This document shows positions 1-9,263 of a stretch of DNA of 64,000 nt, piece by piece. Made by a program: the position numbers and the translations under genes. How positions within the stretch are numbered: the first letter of the stretch is position 1; every line of letters begins with the position of its first letter. Source of the DNA: SG8-40 sp963792855. GTDB taxonomy: Bacteria; Pseudomonadota; Gammaproteobacteria; Burkholderiales; Eutrophovitaceae. The notes below the pieces were generated by a model, which saw only the letters and a list, made by a program, of their open reading frames with translations, did no database searches and had not been told where the DNA came from. The stretch spans positions 124,001-188,000 of the forward strand of contig CAWBXZ010000018.1 in NCBI GenBank assembly GCA_963792855.1, in the 5' to 3' direction.

Positions 1-858
1 ACCGCGGTCCGTATCAGTCGGCATACCTGGAGCGTGCTCGCGTTGGCCGGGGAAGTTTCGCGTCTCAGTGACGGCGCATTCGACGTTACCGTTGGCGCTA
101 CGATGATGGCGCGAGACGGCGTGCCCGGAGTACAGCAGAAGCAGACAGACCCTCTTGCAACCTACCGCGACATCGAACTGCTGGACGGTTCCCGAGTCCG
201 GTTCCGGCGCGCGCTTGCAGTGGACGTCGGCGGCATCGCCAAGGGTTATGCCGTGGACCACGCTGTCCGGATTTTGCGCGACCGGGGTGTACCGGCAGGA
301 TGCGTCAACGCTGGCGGAGACTTGCGCGCGTTCGGCGACGATTCGGTGGCCGTGCAGGTACGCGATCCCGAAGATCCGGGGACTGCGCGTGCGCACCTCG
401 ACTTGCGTAACCAGGCCCTGGCCACGAGTGCCAATTACGCGGACGATGGCGCATTCAGGGCGTCGGGCGTGGTGCTCGATCCGCGTGCCAACAATTCCAT
501 CGCCGCTCGGGGACGTTCGGCATCGGTGCGCGCGAAAAGCTGTGCGGTGGCTGATGCCCTTGCCAAATGCGTGCTTCTGCTTGGCGCAAACAGCGCGGCG
601 GCGTTGCGTCATTACGAGGCTGACGGGTTTGTGATCGAAGGAGCAACAGCTTTCGTGATTGACACGCGATTGTCCGCTGCCCACGCGTTATCCGCGGGAC
701 GCATGGGCCGCTCTGCCGTCGCGGAGTCCGGGGCCTCTGCGGCGCCACTTCGCGGCCGGAAAAATGTCAGGCAGCCGCATGGAGGTTCGATGCATGCTGG
801 TTCGAAGCAGGGCGGGTCTGATCATGTCGTGTTGGATCAAACCGGGTCCTTGACATGA
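1..858 (+). CDS. apbE: FAD:protein FMN transferase (ApbE family), 5' end outside window
   Basis: The reading frame is open from the first base, so the true start lies upstream. ApbE enzymes transfer FMN from FAD to a Thr/Ser of periplasmic or membrane flavoproteins such as RnfG/NqrC. Visible family motifs are DVTVG near the start, the flavin-binding stretch VDVGGIAKGYAVD and NAGGDLRAFG. The typical C-terminal ADALA motif is present in the form VADALAKCVLLLG. The last ~50 residues are Gly/Ser-rich and not typical of the family. The stop overlaps the next start by ATGA, so the two genes are probably translationally coupled. The substrate flavoprotein is not in the window and may lie upstream. 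Confidence 0.88.
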   Translation, partial: TAVRISRHTWSVLALAGEVSRLSDGAFDVTVGATMMARDGVPGVQQKQTDPLATYRDIELLDGSRVRFRRALAVDVGGIAKGYAVDHAVRILRDRGVPAGCVNAGGDLRAFGDDSVAVQVRDPEDPGTARAHLDLRNQALATSANYADDGAFRASGVVLDPRANNSIAARGRSASVRAKSCAVADALAKCVLLLGANSAAALRHYEADGFVIEGATAFVIDTRLSAAHALSAGRMGRSAVAESGASAAPLRGRKNVRQPHGGSMHAGSKQGGSDHVVLDQTGSLT

Positions 859-1361
859 ACGCGCCCGCGTTACGCCTTGGCACATGGCACCAGGCCTACC
901 TGTATTCGGTGGGAGCGGTGCTGGTGTTATCCGGGGCGTTGTGGCTGTGGTTCCATTACTTCGTTCGTGTCGAGGGCGATTTCGGGCCGACCCTGCATCC
1001 GCTCGAGCCCTGGTGGCTGCGTGTACACGGGGTATCGGCCGCGGCGTTCCTGGTCGGTTTCGGCAGTGTGCTGCCCGGGCACGTGCGGCGTGCATGGGGC
1101 GCGGCGCGCAATCGCATTACAGGAACGGTTTTCTTTGCCGTCATGGTGACACTGACCCTGACCGGCTACCTGCTTTATTACGTCGGTGTCGAGGCAACAC
1201 GCGAGGTAATGTCCCTGTTGCATTGGTCGATCGGCCTGGCGTTTCCGGTATTGACGCTGTTGCATGTCTGGCGCGGGCGCGTATGGCGCCGGATCAAGAT
1301 CGCTGACGCGCGTGCCAGAACGAATGGCGCTGTTACTGACGAGGGCCGGCAGGAAAGCTAG
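855..1361 (+). CDS. Small multi-His integral membrane protein (DUF4405/cytochrome b-like)
   Basis: This 168-residue protein has about four predicted membrane helices (roughly residues 15-33, 52-72, 90-110 and 118-138). His residues lie in or next to helices in VHGVS, PGHVRRAW, LLHWSIG and LLHVWRGR, an arrangement typical of small b-type cytochromes and DUF4405-like proteins. Heme binding is inferred, not shown. It overlaps apbE by 4 bp (ATGA), which suggests a membrane redox role linked to a flavinylated partner. Its TAG stop lies inside the left terminal repeat of the element at 1358-1540. Confidence 0.72.
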   Translation: MNAPALRLGTWHQAYLYSVGAVLVLSGALWLWFHYFVRVEGDFGPTLHPLEPWWLRVHGVSAAAFLVGFGSVLPGHVRRAWGAARNRITGTVFFAVMVTLTLTGYLLYYVGVEATREVMSLLHWSIGLAFPVLTLLHVWRGRVWRRIKIADARARTNGAVTDEGRQES

Positions 1362-1540
1362 GGCCTGTTAACACCTATGTGATGATCGACGCGTTGCTCC
1401 CCAAGGTGGGACCAGGCAAGGCGCGAGGAGCGCAGTCTGGTTATTCCAAACAAGCGACGAGCAACACGGCATGGCCCCATCCTGGGGGCAACCCGACGGG
1501 CCACCGGCGCGTCGACCAAATATGCGTTAACAGGCCCTAG
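1358..1540. repeat. MITE-like inverted-repeat element, complete copy
   Basis: This 183-bp element is bounded by imperfect terminal inverted repeats: CTAGGGCCTGTTAAC on the left and GTTAACAGGCCCTAG on the right. Inside is a second, imperfect inverted pair (GTTGCTCCCCA and TGGGGGCAAC), so the whole element could fold into a long hairpin. About 120 bp of it recurs inverted at 20980-21099. It fills the gap between two convergent genes, and the CTAG at each end supplies the TAG stop of both. There is no transposase, so it is either mobilised in trans or acts as an intergenic repeat/terminator. Confidence 0.8.
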
Positions 1541-2232
1541 CGCGCGAGAAGGATCACGCCGGATACGGTCACGCTCATGCGCGTTGTTCCGCCGCTGAAC
1601 TCGGGCCTGACCCCATTCGCGTCTGAGGCCATCGCTGCCATCATCGGCCGCACTGGCGAGTCACCACCCTGGCTCATGACGCTGGCCTCCGCCACCTCGA
1701 ATTCCATCGCACCAAAACTCTTTGCAGTTTTGCGCGCCTTCGCCAGAAATGCCGCAATGGCTTCATCGGACAACACGGCTTCTACGGTTTCGCGCAATTC
1801 GGAGGACACAAAGAACTCGATGCGCGATAGCTGCATGTTGCTGGAAGCGGACGCGATCCCCGCCGATGCCTTTGCAAAGTCCTTGCTCTCGACGAGAATC
1901 TCACCGCGTGCGCGCCAGCCCGTGATCGTGCCCTTGTCGCTAACCGGAAAGGTGCGGAAGTTTCCCGTGCGTACGCGCAAACTGCCGTCTTCCTGAAGCT
2001 GTCGCAGCGTTTCATTGGTTGCCTGAGTTGCGCGTGATGATGCGCCGGCAGGCGAATTGTCCTCGATCTCGACAAACAGTGTTGCGCGCATCGAGTCGTT
2101 GTCTACTTCCTGTGCAGCATGCGCTTCGAACTGCACGCGTGTGACGGCACGGTCGTCATCATCGTCCGCCAGCACGGTCCCGGCAAAAAACGTGAGCAGA
2201 GTGAACGCGGCAACAAACGGAAGAAAGCGCAT
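1537..2232 (-). CDS. SIMPL-domain (DUF541) exported protein
   Basis: The protein is 231 residues. It starts with a signal peptide (MRFLPFVAAFTLLTFFAG, cleavage near VLA-DDDDD), followed by an acidic stretch and a SIMPL/DUF541 domain over the rest. This family is periplasmic and of unclear function, with BP26-like oligomeric members. An internal ATG preceded by AAGAGG was chosen, because the longer frame adds a non-signal-like extension across the divergent promoter region. It is divergent from the dehydratase at 2348. Its TAG stop comes from the end of the repeat element at 1358-1540. Confidence 0.82.
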   Translation of the reverse strand: MRFLPFVAAFTLLTFFAGTVLADDDDDRAVTRVQFEAHAAQEVDNDSMRATLFVEIEDNSPAGASSRATQATNETLRQLQEDGSLRVRTGNFRTFPVSDKGTITGWRARGEILVESKDFAKASAGIASASSNMQLSRIEFFVSSELRETVEAVLSDEAIAAFLAKARKTAKSFGAMEFEVAEASVMSQGGDSPVRPMMAAMASDANGVRPEFSGGTTRMSVTVSGVILLAR

Positions 2233-2347
2233 AGGGTACCTCTTGTATGGAAACCGTAATGACGAAAATCTGATGGTCAAGCCGGAACAAACCCCAGGTG
2301 AACTGCAGACATCCTGTTGTGAAGCGCACCATCGGCAACTATGATAC

Positions 2348-4078
2348 ATGGCCACTGTGAAGAGTACTGAGCATATGTCCGGAAAAGAAAAACCACATGG
2401 AATCCGACGGAACCTGACCAACTACGGTGATCCGGGTTTCGCAGCCTATTTGCGCCGCTCGTTTGCCAGTTCGATGGGGTACTCCAAGGACATGCTCGAT
2501 CGGCCGATCGTGGGCATCGCCAGTTCCGCGAGCGGCTTCAATAACTGCCATCGCACGATGCCGGAACTCGTGGAAGCGGTCAAACGCGGCGTTTTGAAGG
2601 CCGGAGGTCTGCCGGTCGAGTTTCCCACGATTTCACTTGGCGAGGTGTTTCTGTCACCGACGAGCATGATGTTTCGCAATCTGATGTCGGTCGATGTAGA
2701 GGAAATGCTGCGCGCGCAACCCATCGATGCCTGCGTTGTGATCGGTGGCTGCGACAAGACTGTCCCGGCACAGCTGATGGGGATAGCGTCAGCGAACATT
2801 CCTTCGGTGCAATTGGTGACCGGGCCGATGCTGGCGATGCCTTACCAGGGAGAGCGGCTTGGCGCCTGTACCGACTGTCGCCGCTTCTGGGCACGCTACC
2901 GTGCCGGAGAGGTCAGCGACGAAGGCATCGACGACATCGAAGGCAATCTCGCAACGACGGCGGGTACCTGTGCAGTGATGGGAACTGCCAGCACCATGGC
3001 TTGTATTACCGAAGCGCTTGGTATGGGCTTGCCTGGCAGTGCCGCGATTCCCGCGGTTCATGCCGACCGGTTGCGTATGGCCGAAGCCAGCGGCGAGCGT
3101 GCCATGGCAATGGTGCGCGCCGGCGGACCGCTACCCTCGGAAATCATTACGCCGGCTTCGGTAAGGAATGCCATCCGCGTCCTTCTCGCAGTCAGCGGCT
3201 CGACCAATGCGATCGTGCACCTGACCGCAATCGCCGGGCGCCGCGGCATCAAGGTGCCGCTGGACATGCTCAATAGGCTGTCCGACGAAACGCCGGTGCT
3301 GGTCGACCTGAAACCGACGGGCGTGCATTACATGCAGGATCTGTTTGCAGCGGGCGGCCTGCATGCAGTGTTGCACGAACTGAGAGACCTGCTGGAACTG
3401 GACTGCATGACGGTAAGCGGGCAGACGTTGCGCGAACGCCTGGCGATCCCTCCGGCGTATGTTGACCGTAATGTCGTGCGCCCTCTTTCTGAACCCATCC
3501 TGCCGCATGGCGGTCTGGTGGCCTTGTTTGGCAGTCTCGCGCCTGAGGGTGCGATTCTCAAGCGCGCGGCGGCTGACCCTGCGCTGTTCGAGCGCGAGGG
3601 GCGGGCAGTCGTGTTCGAATCACTGGAAGATCTTTCGGCCCGCATCGACTCGGATGAACTGGATGTTACGCCCCAGGACTTTCTGGTGTTGAAGAATGCC
3701 GGGCCGAAAAGCCCCTCGGGGATGCCGGAAGCCGGCTATCTGCCGATTCCACGGAAGCTGGCGCGTTCCGGTTTGAAGGACATGGTTCGAATTTCCGATG
3801 CCCGGATGAGCGGAACGGCGTTTGGAACCGTCGTCCTGCATGTCAGTCCGGACGCCGCATCCGGCGGGAACCTCGCGATGGTCAGGAGTGGCGACCGGAT
3901 AGCTTTGTCAGTGCGCGAAAAGCGTCTCGACCTGTTGCTATCTGACGACGAATTGAACAGGCGGCGAGCGCAATGGCAGGCACCCGAGGCGCCATCCAGA
4001 GGCTATGCGCGGCTGTATCGCGAACAGGTCCTGCAGGCACCGGAGGGTTGCGACTTCGCTTTCCTGCAGGGCTGGTAA
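2348..4078 (+). CDS. IlvD/Edd family dehydratase, sugar-acid (L-arabinonate-like) type
   Basis: This 576-residue enzyme belongs to the [2Fe-2S] dehydratases that remove water from sugar acids or dihydroxy acids. The three cluster ligands are visible: Cys67 (FNNCHRT), Cys135 (GGCDKTVPAQ) and Cys208 (AGTCAVMGTAS). The GACTDCRRFWARY segment and the 68/73 spacing of the ligands fit the pentonate-dehydratase branch better than biosynthetic IlvD. No isoleucine/valine genes and no sugar-oxidation partners are adjacent, so the substrate is not settled. An alternative start (MSGKEK) lies nine codons downstream. Confidence 0.88.
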   Translation: MATVKSTEHMSGKEKPHGIRRNLTNYGDPGFAAYLRRSFASSMGYSKDMLDRPIVGIASSASGFNNCHRTMPELVEAVKRGVLKAGGLPVEFPTISLGEVFLSPTSMMFRNLMSVDVEEMLRAQPIDACVVIGGCDKTVPAQLMGIASANIPSVQLVTGPMLAMPYQGERLGACTDCRRFWARYRAGEVSDEGIDDIEGNLATTAGTCAVMGTASTMACITEALGMGLPGSAAIPAVHADRLRMAEASGERAMAMVRAGGPLPSEIITPASVRNAIRVLLAVSGSTNAIVHLTAIAGRRGIKVPLDMLNRLSDETPVLVDLKPTGVHYMQDLFAAGGLHAVLHELRDLLELDCMTVSGQTLRERLAIPPAYVDRNVVRPLSEPILPHGGLVALFGSLAPEGAILKRAAADPALFEREGRAVVFESLEDLSARIDSDELDVTPQDFLVLKNAGPKSPSGMPEAGYLPIPRKLARSGLKDMVRISDARMSGTAFGTVVLHVSPDAASGGNLAMVRSGDRIALSVREKRLDLLLSDDELNRRRAQWQAPEAPSRGYARLYREQVLQAPEGCDFAFLQGW

Positions 4079-4204
4079 GCATCGTACGCCAGCAGTTCCT
4101 ACGGAGGTTCGTTCACAAGTTAACGGTTTCTTTTTCACAACTGCCGATGGGCACGGATTCTGCGCTTATATGAAGCGCAACGATGTGAATACAGGAGCCT
4201 GATT

Positions 4205-5338
4205 TTGTGTGCGGCTGATGAAAATTACCGGGTTGTAGTGATTGGAGACGACGAAAGTGTCGGCCCGGTAAGACAGCGGCTGGCCGGCTCCGGGGTAAAC
4301 GTTGAAATGCTTGGCTGTGGCCAGGCATTGCTGGACGGGGGCGATTGCCCCGGTCCGGACCTGGTGATTATTGCTGCCGTTCAGGACGACGCAGGCGGTC
4401 CTGTTCGCGGCCTGGCACTGGGCCGGAAACTGAAGGCCTGTCCGCATACCGTATCGATTCCCGTCATCGCTGTCGGAAATTCAACGCAGCATCGGCTCCA
4501 GAGTTTCGAAATTGGCGTTGACGATTATCTGTCTTCTGATACGCCCGCAAACGAATTCCTGTTGCGCCTGCGAGGCATCTTGCGGGTGAGCGCAGCGCGG
4601 CGTGCCGCGAGCGCCTTGCAGCTCAGGGCTGAGGAACGGCGATGCAAGGAGCTGGGCGATGCGTTTCGCCGCTATGTGGCGCCCACCCTGGTCGATGAGA
4701 TTCTTGCCAACTCGCGCACCCGTGATCAGAACCCGGCGAACACCGGCGCGCGGGTGACCGCAACAGTGCTGTTCGCGGACATGCGCGGATTCACCCGCAT
4801 GTCCGAGCAACTGCCGCCCGATCACGTCGTGCCGTTGCTTAACGAGTACTTCAGGTTGCTCACGGAGGTCGTTTCCCAGTATCAGGGCACCGTCTTTAAC
4901 ATGGCTGGTGATTGTCTGATGGTCGGATTTGGTGTTCCTTTCGAGCAGCAGGACGAAGCCGTTCGTGCATTCCATGCGGCAAGGCAAATGCTGACGCGCT
5001 TCAACGGCCTGGTCGAGCAATGGAAAGAGAAGTTCGGCATCGAGGTGGGGCTTGGTATCGGCATCAACAGGGGTGAAGTCATTGCCGGCAACGTCGGTTC
5101 GCCGGACTACATGAACTACACGATTATCGGCGATGTGGTGAATGTCGCCGCGCGTCTCAGTCAGCGGGCGCGAGCGGGCGAAATGCTGTTTTCGCAAGCG
5201 GTAAAGAGGAAGCTCGATGCCAGGGGAGAGAACTGCGGCGCCGTTCTGATGGAGCCGATTTCACTGCGGGGTCGTGCCGGATCAATCCAGATATTCGGCG
5301 TGCCGGTGCAAGACCGCCTGGAACTGTCCGTAGCGTAA
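4205..5338 (+). CDS. Class III adenylate/guanylate cyclase with degenerate receiver-like domain
   Basis: The protein is 377 residues with a TTG start preceded by AGGAG. Residues 1-125 resemble a response-regulator receiver. However, the strand-end position that normally carries the phosphoacceptor Asp reads VIIAAVQ, and the usual YLxKP Lys is replaced in YLSSDTP, so phosphorylation looks unlikely. A short linker (125-165) leads to a class III cyclase domain (about 185-340) with VLFADMRGFTRMS (metal Asp191), NMAGDCLMVGFG (Asp236) and the IIGDVVNVAARL motif. It should make cAMP or cGMP. Its 3' end converges on a diguanylate cyclase, so two cyclic-nucleotide enzymes sit side by side. Confidence 0.87.
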   Translation: MCAADENYRVVVIGDDESVGPVRQRLAGSGVNVEMLGCGQALLDGGDCPGPDLVIIAAVQDDAGGPVRGLALGRKLKACPHTVSIPVIAVGNSTQHRLQSFEIGVDDYLSSDTPANEFLLRLRGILRVSAARRAASALQLRAEERRCKELGDAFRRYVAPTLVDEILANSRTRDQNPANTGARVTATVLFADMRGFTRMSEQLPPDHVVPLLNEYFRLLTEVVSQYQGTVFNMAGDCLMVGFGVPFEQQDEAVRAFHAARQMLTRFNGLVEQWKEKFGIEVGLGIGINRGEVIAGNVGSPDYMNYTIIGDVVNVAARLSQRARAGEMLFSQAVKRKLDARGENCGAVLMEPISLRGRAGSIQIFGVPVQDRLELSVA

Positions 5339-5405
5339 ACACTCGTCCATGGAAACCGCCTGCCGCGCGCTGACGACCGTCAGAAGCCACGCGCGCGGAT
5401 AGCTG

Positions 5406-6956
5406 TTATTCCGATTCGGAGTGCTCCGGGTCGCGGTAGAAACGTATGGTGCGGCGACCTTGCTGTTTTGCCTGATACATTGCCTGATCGGCAAGACGGA
5501 TCAGTGCGCTTGGCTCGGTGCCATGGTCAGGGAACACGCTGATTCCGATACTGGGTGTGACTTCGAGTCTCTGTCCCGTGACGACATAGGGTTCCGACAG
5601 GGATTGCAATAACTTGCGCGCAATATGACGGGCGTCATCGACCTGGCGCAGTTCGGGAACGATGATGAGAAACTCGTCTCCCCCCAGACGTGAAACGGTA
5701 TCGACCTCGCGAACATCCTCTCGCAGCCGGTCGGCGACCTGTTGCAGCAACAAATCACCGACATGATGGCCAAGCGTGTCGTTAATGCTCTTGAAGTGAT
5801 CGAGATCGAGAAAAATCACGCCTGTATGTGTCTGGTTACGCGCGGACATCGCGATCGCGTGTTCCAGTCGGTCCATCAGCAAAACGCGGTTGGGCAGATT
5901 GGTCAGCGCGTCAAAGTGCGCCATCTTGCGAATCTGCTCTTCCGCGCTCTTGCGCATGGTGATGTCAATTGCTGCCGATACCGCACCCGTGACCTCGCCT
6001 TTGGAATCGCGCAGCGGCGTCGCGTTTCCTACGATATGGCGGATGGTGCCGTCGTCGAACACGATGTCCTGCTCGAAATCACGCACCTCGATTCCGCGCG
6101 AGGCTGCCATTTGCACCGGCAGCTCATGCGGTGCCAGTGAGCGCCCGTTGCGATAAATCGCATAAGGCATTTTTTGCGCTGGCGAGGAGAGAGACAGGTT
6201 GCTGCCCTGTGGAAGTTTCAGAAGGTTGTAGGCGGCGCGGTTGCCGGTAATCACCTTGCACTCGCTGTCGTGTGCAATCCAGACTGGAGTTGGCACGGAG
6301 TCGAGCACCGTCTTGAGCTCGGCGACCCGCGCGCGCTGGGTGCGCTCGCTCTCCAGTAATGCGCGGTCCATGTTCTTGCGCTCGGTGATGTCGTGCGCGA
6401 CGATCACCACACGGGCGACTTTCTTGTCCTCGACAATGGGCGAAATACTCATTGACACATCGACCAGCCGGCCATCGCGGTCTTGCCGCACCGTCTCGTA
6501 ACTGGTGATGGTTTCGCCGGCTGTTACACGCCGCCAGAGTTTCGCTTCCTCGCTCTTGAGGAAATCCGGAAACATGCAGACATGACTTTCGCCGACCACT
6601 TCGTCAGCGCGGAATCCGAAGATTCGCTCCGCACCCTTGTTCCATGTCAGGACGATGCCGTCGGTGGTTTCGCTGAAGATGGCGGCACCGGCGGCATCCA
6701 CTACTGCCGCAAGCAGTTTCGGGTGAGAGGCGAGGCCGCCCTCAACGGGGGGATGCTTTGCGCGCTCGCGCGCATACGCCGCCTCAAGCGCAGACGGATT
6801 GCTGTCGACTGCCTCCAGTTGTAGCCTGGCGCGCTTGTCATTGAGCGCTTCTTGTACGGCCTTTACAACAGCGAGCAGCTCCGGACTGAGGTCCGGATTA
6901 TTGTTGGTAAATTCCAATCGGTTCACCGCGGCCTCCCTAACCAGCGGTTGATACAA
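5406..6956 (-). CDS. PAS-PAS-GGDEF diguanylate cyclase
   Basis: This cytoplasmic 516-residue sensor has no membrane segments. A helical N-terminus (1-70) is followed by PAS domain 1 (about 75-195, ending AHDITERK), PAS domain 2 (about 208-335, ending AIDITMRK) and a GGDEF domain (about 345-505). The catalytic GGDEF at 425-429 is intact, and REVD at 416-419 matches the RxxD inhibitory site five residues upstream, so product inhibition by c-di-GMP is expected. No EAL domain is present. The PAS ligand is unknown. Confidence 0.92.
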   Translation of the reverse strand: MYQPLVREAAVNRLEFTNNNPDLSPELLAVVKAVQEALNDKRARLQLEAVDSNPSALEAAYARERAKHPPVEGGLASHPKLLAAVVDAAGAAIFSETTDGIVLTWNKGAERIFGFRADEVVGESHVCMFPDFLKSEEAKLWRRVTAGETITSYETVRQDRDGRLVDVSMSISPIVEDKKVARVVIVAHDITERKNMDRALLESERTQRARVAELKTVLDSVPTPVWIAHDSECKVITGNRAAYNLLKLPQGSNLSLSSPAQKMPYAIYRNGRSLAPHELPVQMAASRGIEVRDFEQDIVFDDGTIRHIVGNATPLRDSKGEVTGAVSAAIDITMRKSAEEQIRKMAHFDALTNLPNRVLLMDRLEHAIAMSARNQTHTGVIFLDLDHFKSINDTLGHHVGDLLLQQVADRLREDVREVDTVSRLGGDEFLIIVPELRQVDDARHIARKLLQSLSEPYVVTGQRLEVTPSIGISVFPDHGTEPSALIRLADQAMYQAKQQGRRTIRFYRDPEHSESE

Positions 6957-7480
6957 ACAATTCTCAGGTGACCAGCTGGGCCCCCCACTAACGCCGAAAT
7001 GGACAGGGAGATTCTATTGTTTGCGGCGAGAAAAGGAAATTGAAACGAACATTTTCGTGCAATAAAAAATGCATTCCGCCGTCGAACGAACGTGTGATTA
7101 CTGGCGATTTATCCTGTGCCGTGTCAACAAAGCGGCGTAAGTGTTTGTAGTAAATGAAGGGAGGTGTTCTGAGGATTATTTTTCTGTCAGACGTGAGAAA
7201 TGCGTCCTCATCAGAATCACATCCTGGAGGCCTGTTTGCTGGCGGCGATGGGTCGACCCGGCTCGAGGCAGCTTGCCGGACACAATCTGCACCGTGCCGA
7301 TCATGTCTTTCCGGTTCCCGTATGCCATTGCGCTAGGGTCTGCGGGGGGTTGCATCCGGCTGACATTCGCGCAACGTGAAATGAGGGAAAAACGTGTAGG
7401 TCGGCGCGCGCGCTCACCGGTCGTATTGCGGAAGACGGGCCGCATGGCAGGGCGGGCATACAGCGTAGCGTGTCACCAAC
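6957..7480. other. Intergenic region, no convincing gene
   Basis: About 520 bp lie between the start of the diguanylate cyclase and the degP terminator. The first 200 bp are AT-richer than the surroundings (e.g. ATTCTATTGTTTGCGG, AATAAAAAATGC) and probably contain the upstream promoter region of the diguanylate cyclase gene. Short frames here lack a Shine-Dalgarno site or recognisable protein features. Confidence 0.5.
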
Positions 7481-7511
7481 AAAAAAGGCGCACCGCTTTG
7501 CGATGCGCCTT
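7481..7511 (-). terminator. Rho-independent terminator of degP
   Basis: Read on the minus strand, an 8-bp perfect stem (AAGGCGCA pairing with TGCGCCTT) encloses an 11-nt loop and is followed by a run of six T. It lies about 28 bp past the stop codon of the DegP gene. Confidence 0.85.
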
Positions 7512-7538
7512 GACGCGGGGGGCTGCGCTTCAGGGCGG

Positions 7539-9011
7539 TTAGCCCGTCTGGACAGGCACGTAGGTGCGCTGATTATTTCTCTGGACCAGCAATGCGACGG
7601 TGCTGCCGGATTTCTCGGCGAGTTCGACCAGCTGATCTGCCGAGTTAACCGGAGTCGACCCGACCGCAAGGATGACGTCACCGCGGCGCAGTCCTGCTGC
7701 AGCCGCTGCGCCTTCGGCGCGCTCTACGAACAGGCCTTGCTCGCCATTGAGGCGCGCCTCTTCGTCGGGCGTGAGTTTGCGAACAGCCAGTCCCAGTTTG
7801 TCGGCCTTGACCTGTTCCGGGCCTTTCGCTGAGGCCAGCTTTTCTTTTTCGAATCGACCGACCACGACGTCTTTCTGCTGTTGTTTGCCGCCGCGCCATA
7901 TGTCGATCCGCACCTCGCTGCCCGGCTGTTTCGCGGCGATCACCGCGGGCAGCTCCGACATCTGCTTGATTCTTTCTCCATCAACGCTGAGGATCACGTC
8001 GCCGTTACGGATACCCGCCGCATCGGCCGGCCCGCCGGGTTCAACCTTGCTCACGAGTGCGCCATATGCATTCGGCAGCCCGAACGACTGCGCCAGGGAC
8101 TGGTCGATCTCCTGGATTTGCACGCCGATGCGTCCGCGCGTGACGGATCCGGTCGCCACCAGTTGGTCTTTGACGTTCATTGCAACGTCGATGGGAATGG
8201 CGAACGATAGTCCCATGTAGCCGCCGGTCCGGCTGAAAATCTGCGAATTGATTCCGACGACTTCGCCTCGCATGTTGAACAGCGGCCCGCCGGAATTGCC
8301 GGGGTTGACGGCGACATCGGTCTGGATAAAGGGCACATACGTGCCGTCGGGCAGCGAACGCGATTTTCCGCTGACGATGCCGGAGGTGACCGTGTTCTCG
8401 AAGCCGAACGGGGAACCGATGGCAATCACCCATTCGCCGACTTTCAGGTGTTTGGCATCGCCGATTTTCACGGCTGGCAGGCCGTCGGCTTCGATCTTCA
8501 GGACCGCCACGTCAGTCTGCTCGTCGATTCCGACAACCTCTGCCGTGTATTCGCGGCGGTCCATCAACTTGACGGTAATTTCACTGGCGTTGCCGACCAC
8601 GTGTGCATTTGTCAGTATCAGGCCATCGGCACTGATGATGAACCCCGATCCCTGGCCACGTTGAATTGGCGCTTCGGACTGGGGTGGCACCTGTGGCCCG
8701 AATCGGCGGAAGAAGTCGTAGAAAGGACTGTTCTCGGGAATGCCCGGCATCGGGTCTGCGTTGGCCACCGCCTCGTTCTTTCCCGTGACCGATACGTTAA
8801 CCACCGATGGGCCGAAACGCTCGACCAGCGGCGTGAAATCGGGAAGACCCGTAACAAGCGGGGCCTCAGCGGACGGTTGCTGGATGGTTGCGTCGGCCGA
8901 TTGCGGTTGGGCCTGTGAAGGACCCGGCAGCGCAATCGCGTAATACATGCCCACGATGGCCGGTATGGCGGCCGCCATTATCCACTTGGAAAATTTCTGT
9001 CTGAGCAACAT
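7539..9011 (-). CDS. degP: Periplasmic Do/DegP-MucD family serine protease
   Basis: This 490-residue envelope quality-control protease has an N-terminal signal sequence (about residues 1-35, ending PSQAQ) and a trypsin-like domain. The catalytic triad is visible as His137 (TNAHVV), Asp167 (TDVAVLK) and Ser240 (GNSGGPLF). Two PDZ domains follow (about 280-370 and 390-485). A GGAG Shine-Dalgarno site precedes the ATG, and a strong terminator follows the stop. The length and two PDZ domains fit DegP/MucD rather than DegS. No rseA/rseB/rpoE genes are adjacent. Confidence 0.94.
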   Translation of the reverse strand: MLLRQKFSKWIMAAAIPAIVGMYYAIALPGPSQAQPQSADATIQQPSAEAPLVTGLPDFTPLVERFGPSVVNVSVTGKNEAVANADPMPGIPENSPFYDFFRRFGPQVPPQSEAPIQRGQGSGFIISADGLILTNAHVVGNASEITVKLMDRREYTAEVVGIDEQTDVAVLKIEADGLPAVKIGDAKHLKVGEWVIAIGSPFGFENTVTSGIVSGKSRSLPDGTYVPFIQTDVAVNPGNSGGPLFNMRGEVVGINSQIFSRTGGYMGLSFAIPIDVAMNVKDQLVATGSVTRGRIGVQIQEIDQSLAQSFGLPNAYGALVSKVEPGGPADAAGIRNGDVILSVDGERIKQMSELPAVIAAKQPGSEVRIDIWRGGKQQQKDVVVGRFEKEKLASAKGPEQVKADKLGLAVRKLTPDEEARLNGEQGLFVERAEGAAAAAGLRRGDVILAVGSTPVNSADQLVELAEKSGSTVALLVQRNNQRTYVPVQTG

Positions 9012-9263
9012 GCGTCATCTCCATCTTTAACAGTGATGTTCGCGGCCAAACGCCGCTGATACCAGAAAGTTTGCAGTTCGCTTCGACAGGCTGTGCCACC
9101 GACCTTGGTACGCCGCTCATCGAAAACGCCAAATTGGCGCCTGCGCTTTCTGATCAGTGATGACTGTGACCAGGGTTTGTGCCTGCGGTTCCAGCAAACG
9201 TACAAATTGCCATCGACGCGGCCGCGCGACAGCGTTGGGAGTGTGAAGTTCCGGCCGAGCCGG

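Noticed and set aside
5364..5399. Terminator between the nucleotide cyclase and diguanylate cyclase genes
   Set aside because: CCGCGCG/CGCGCGG can pair, but the loop is long and there is no T-run.
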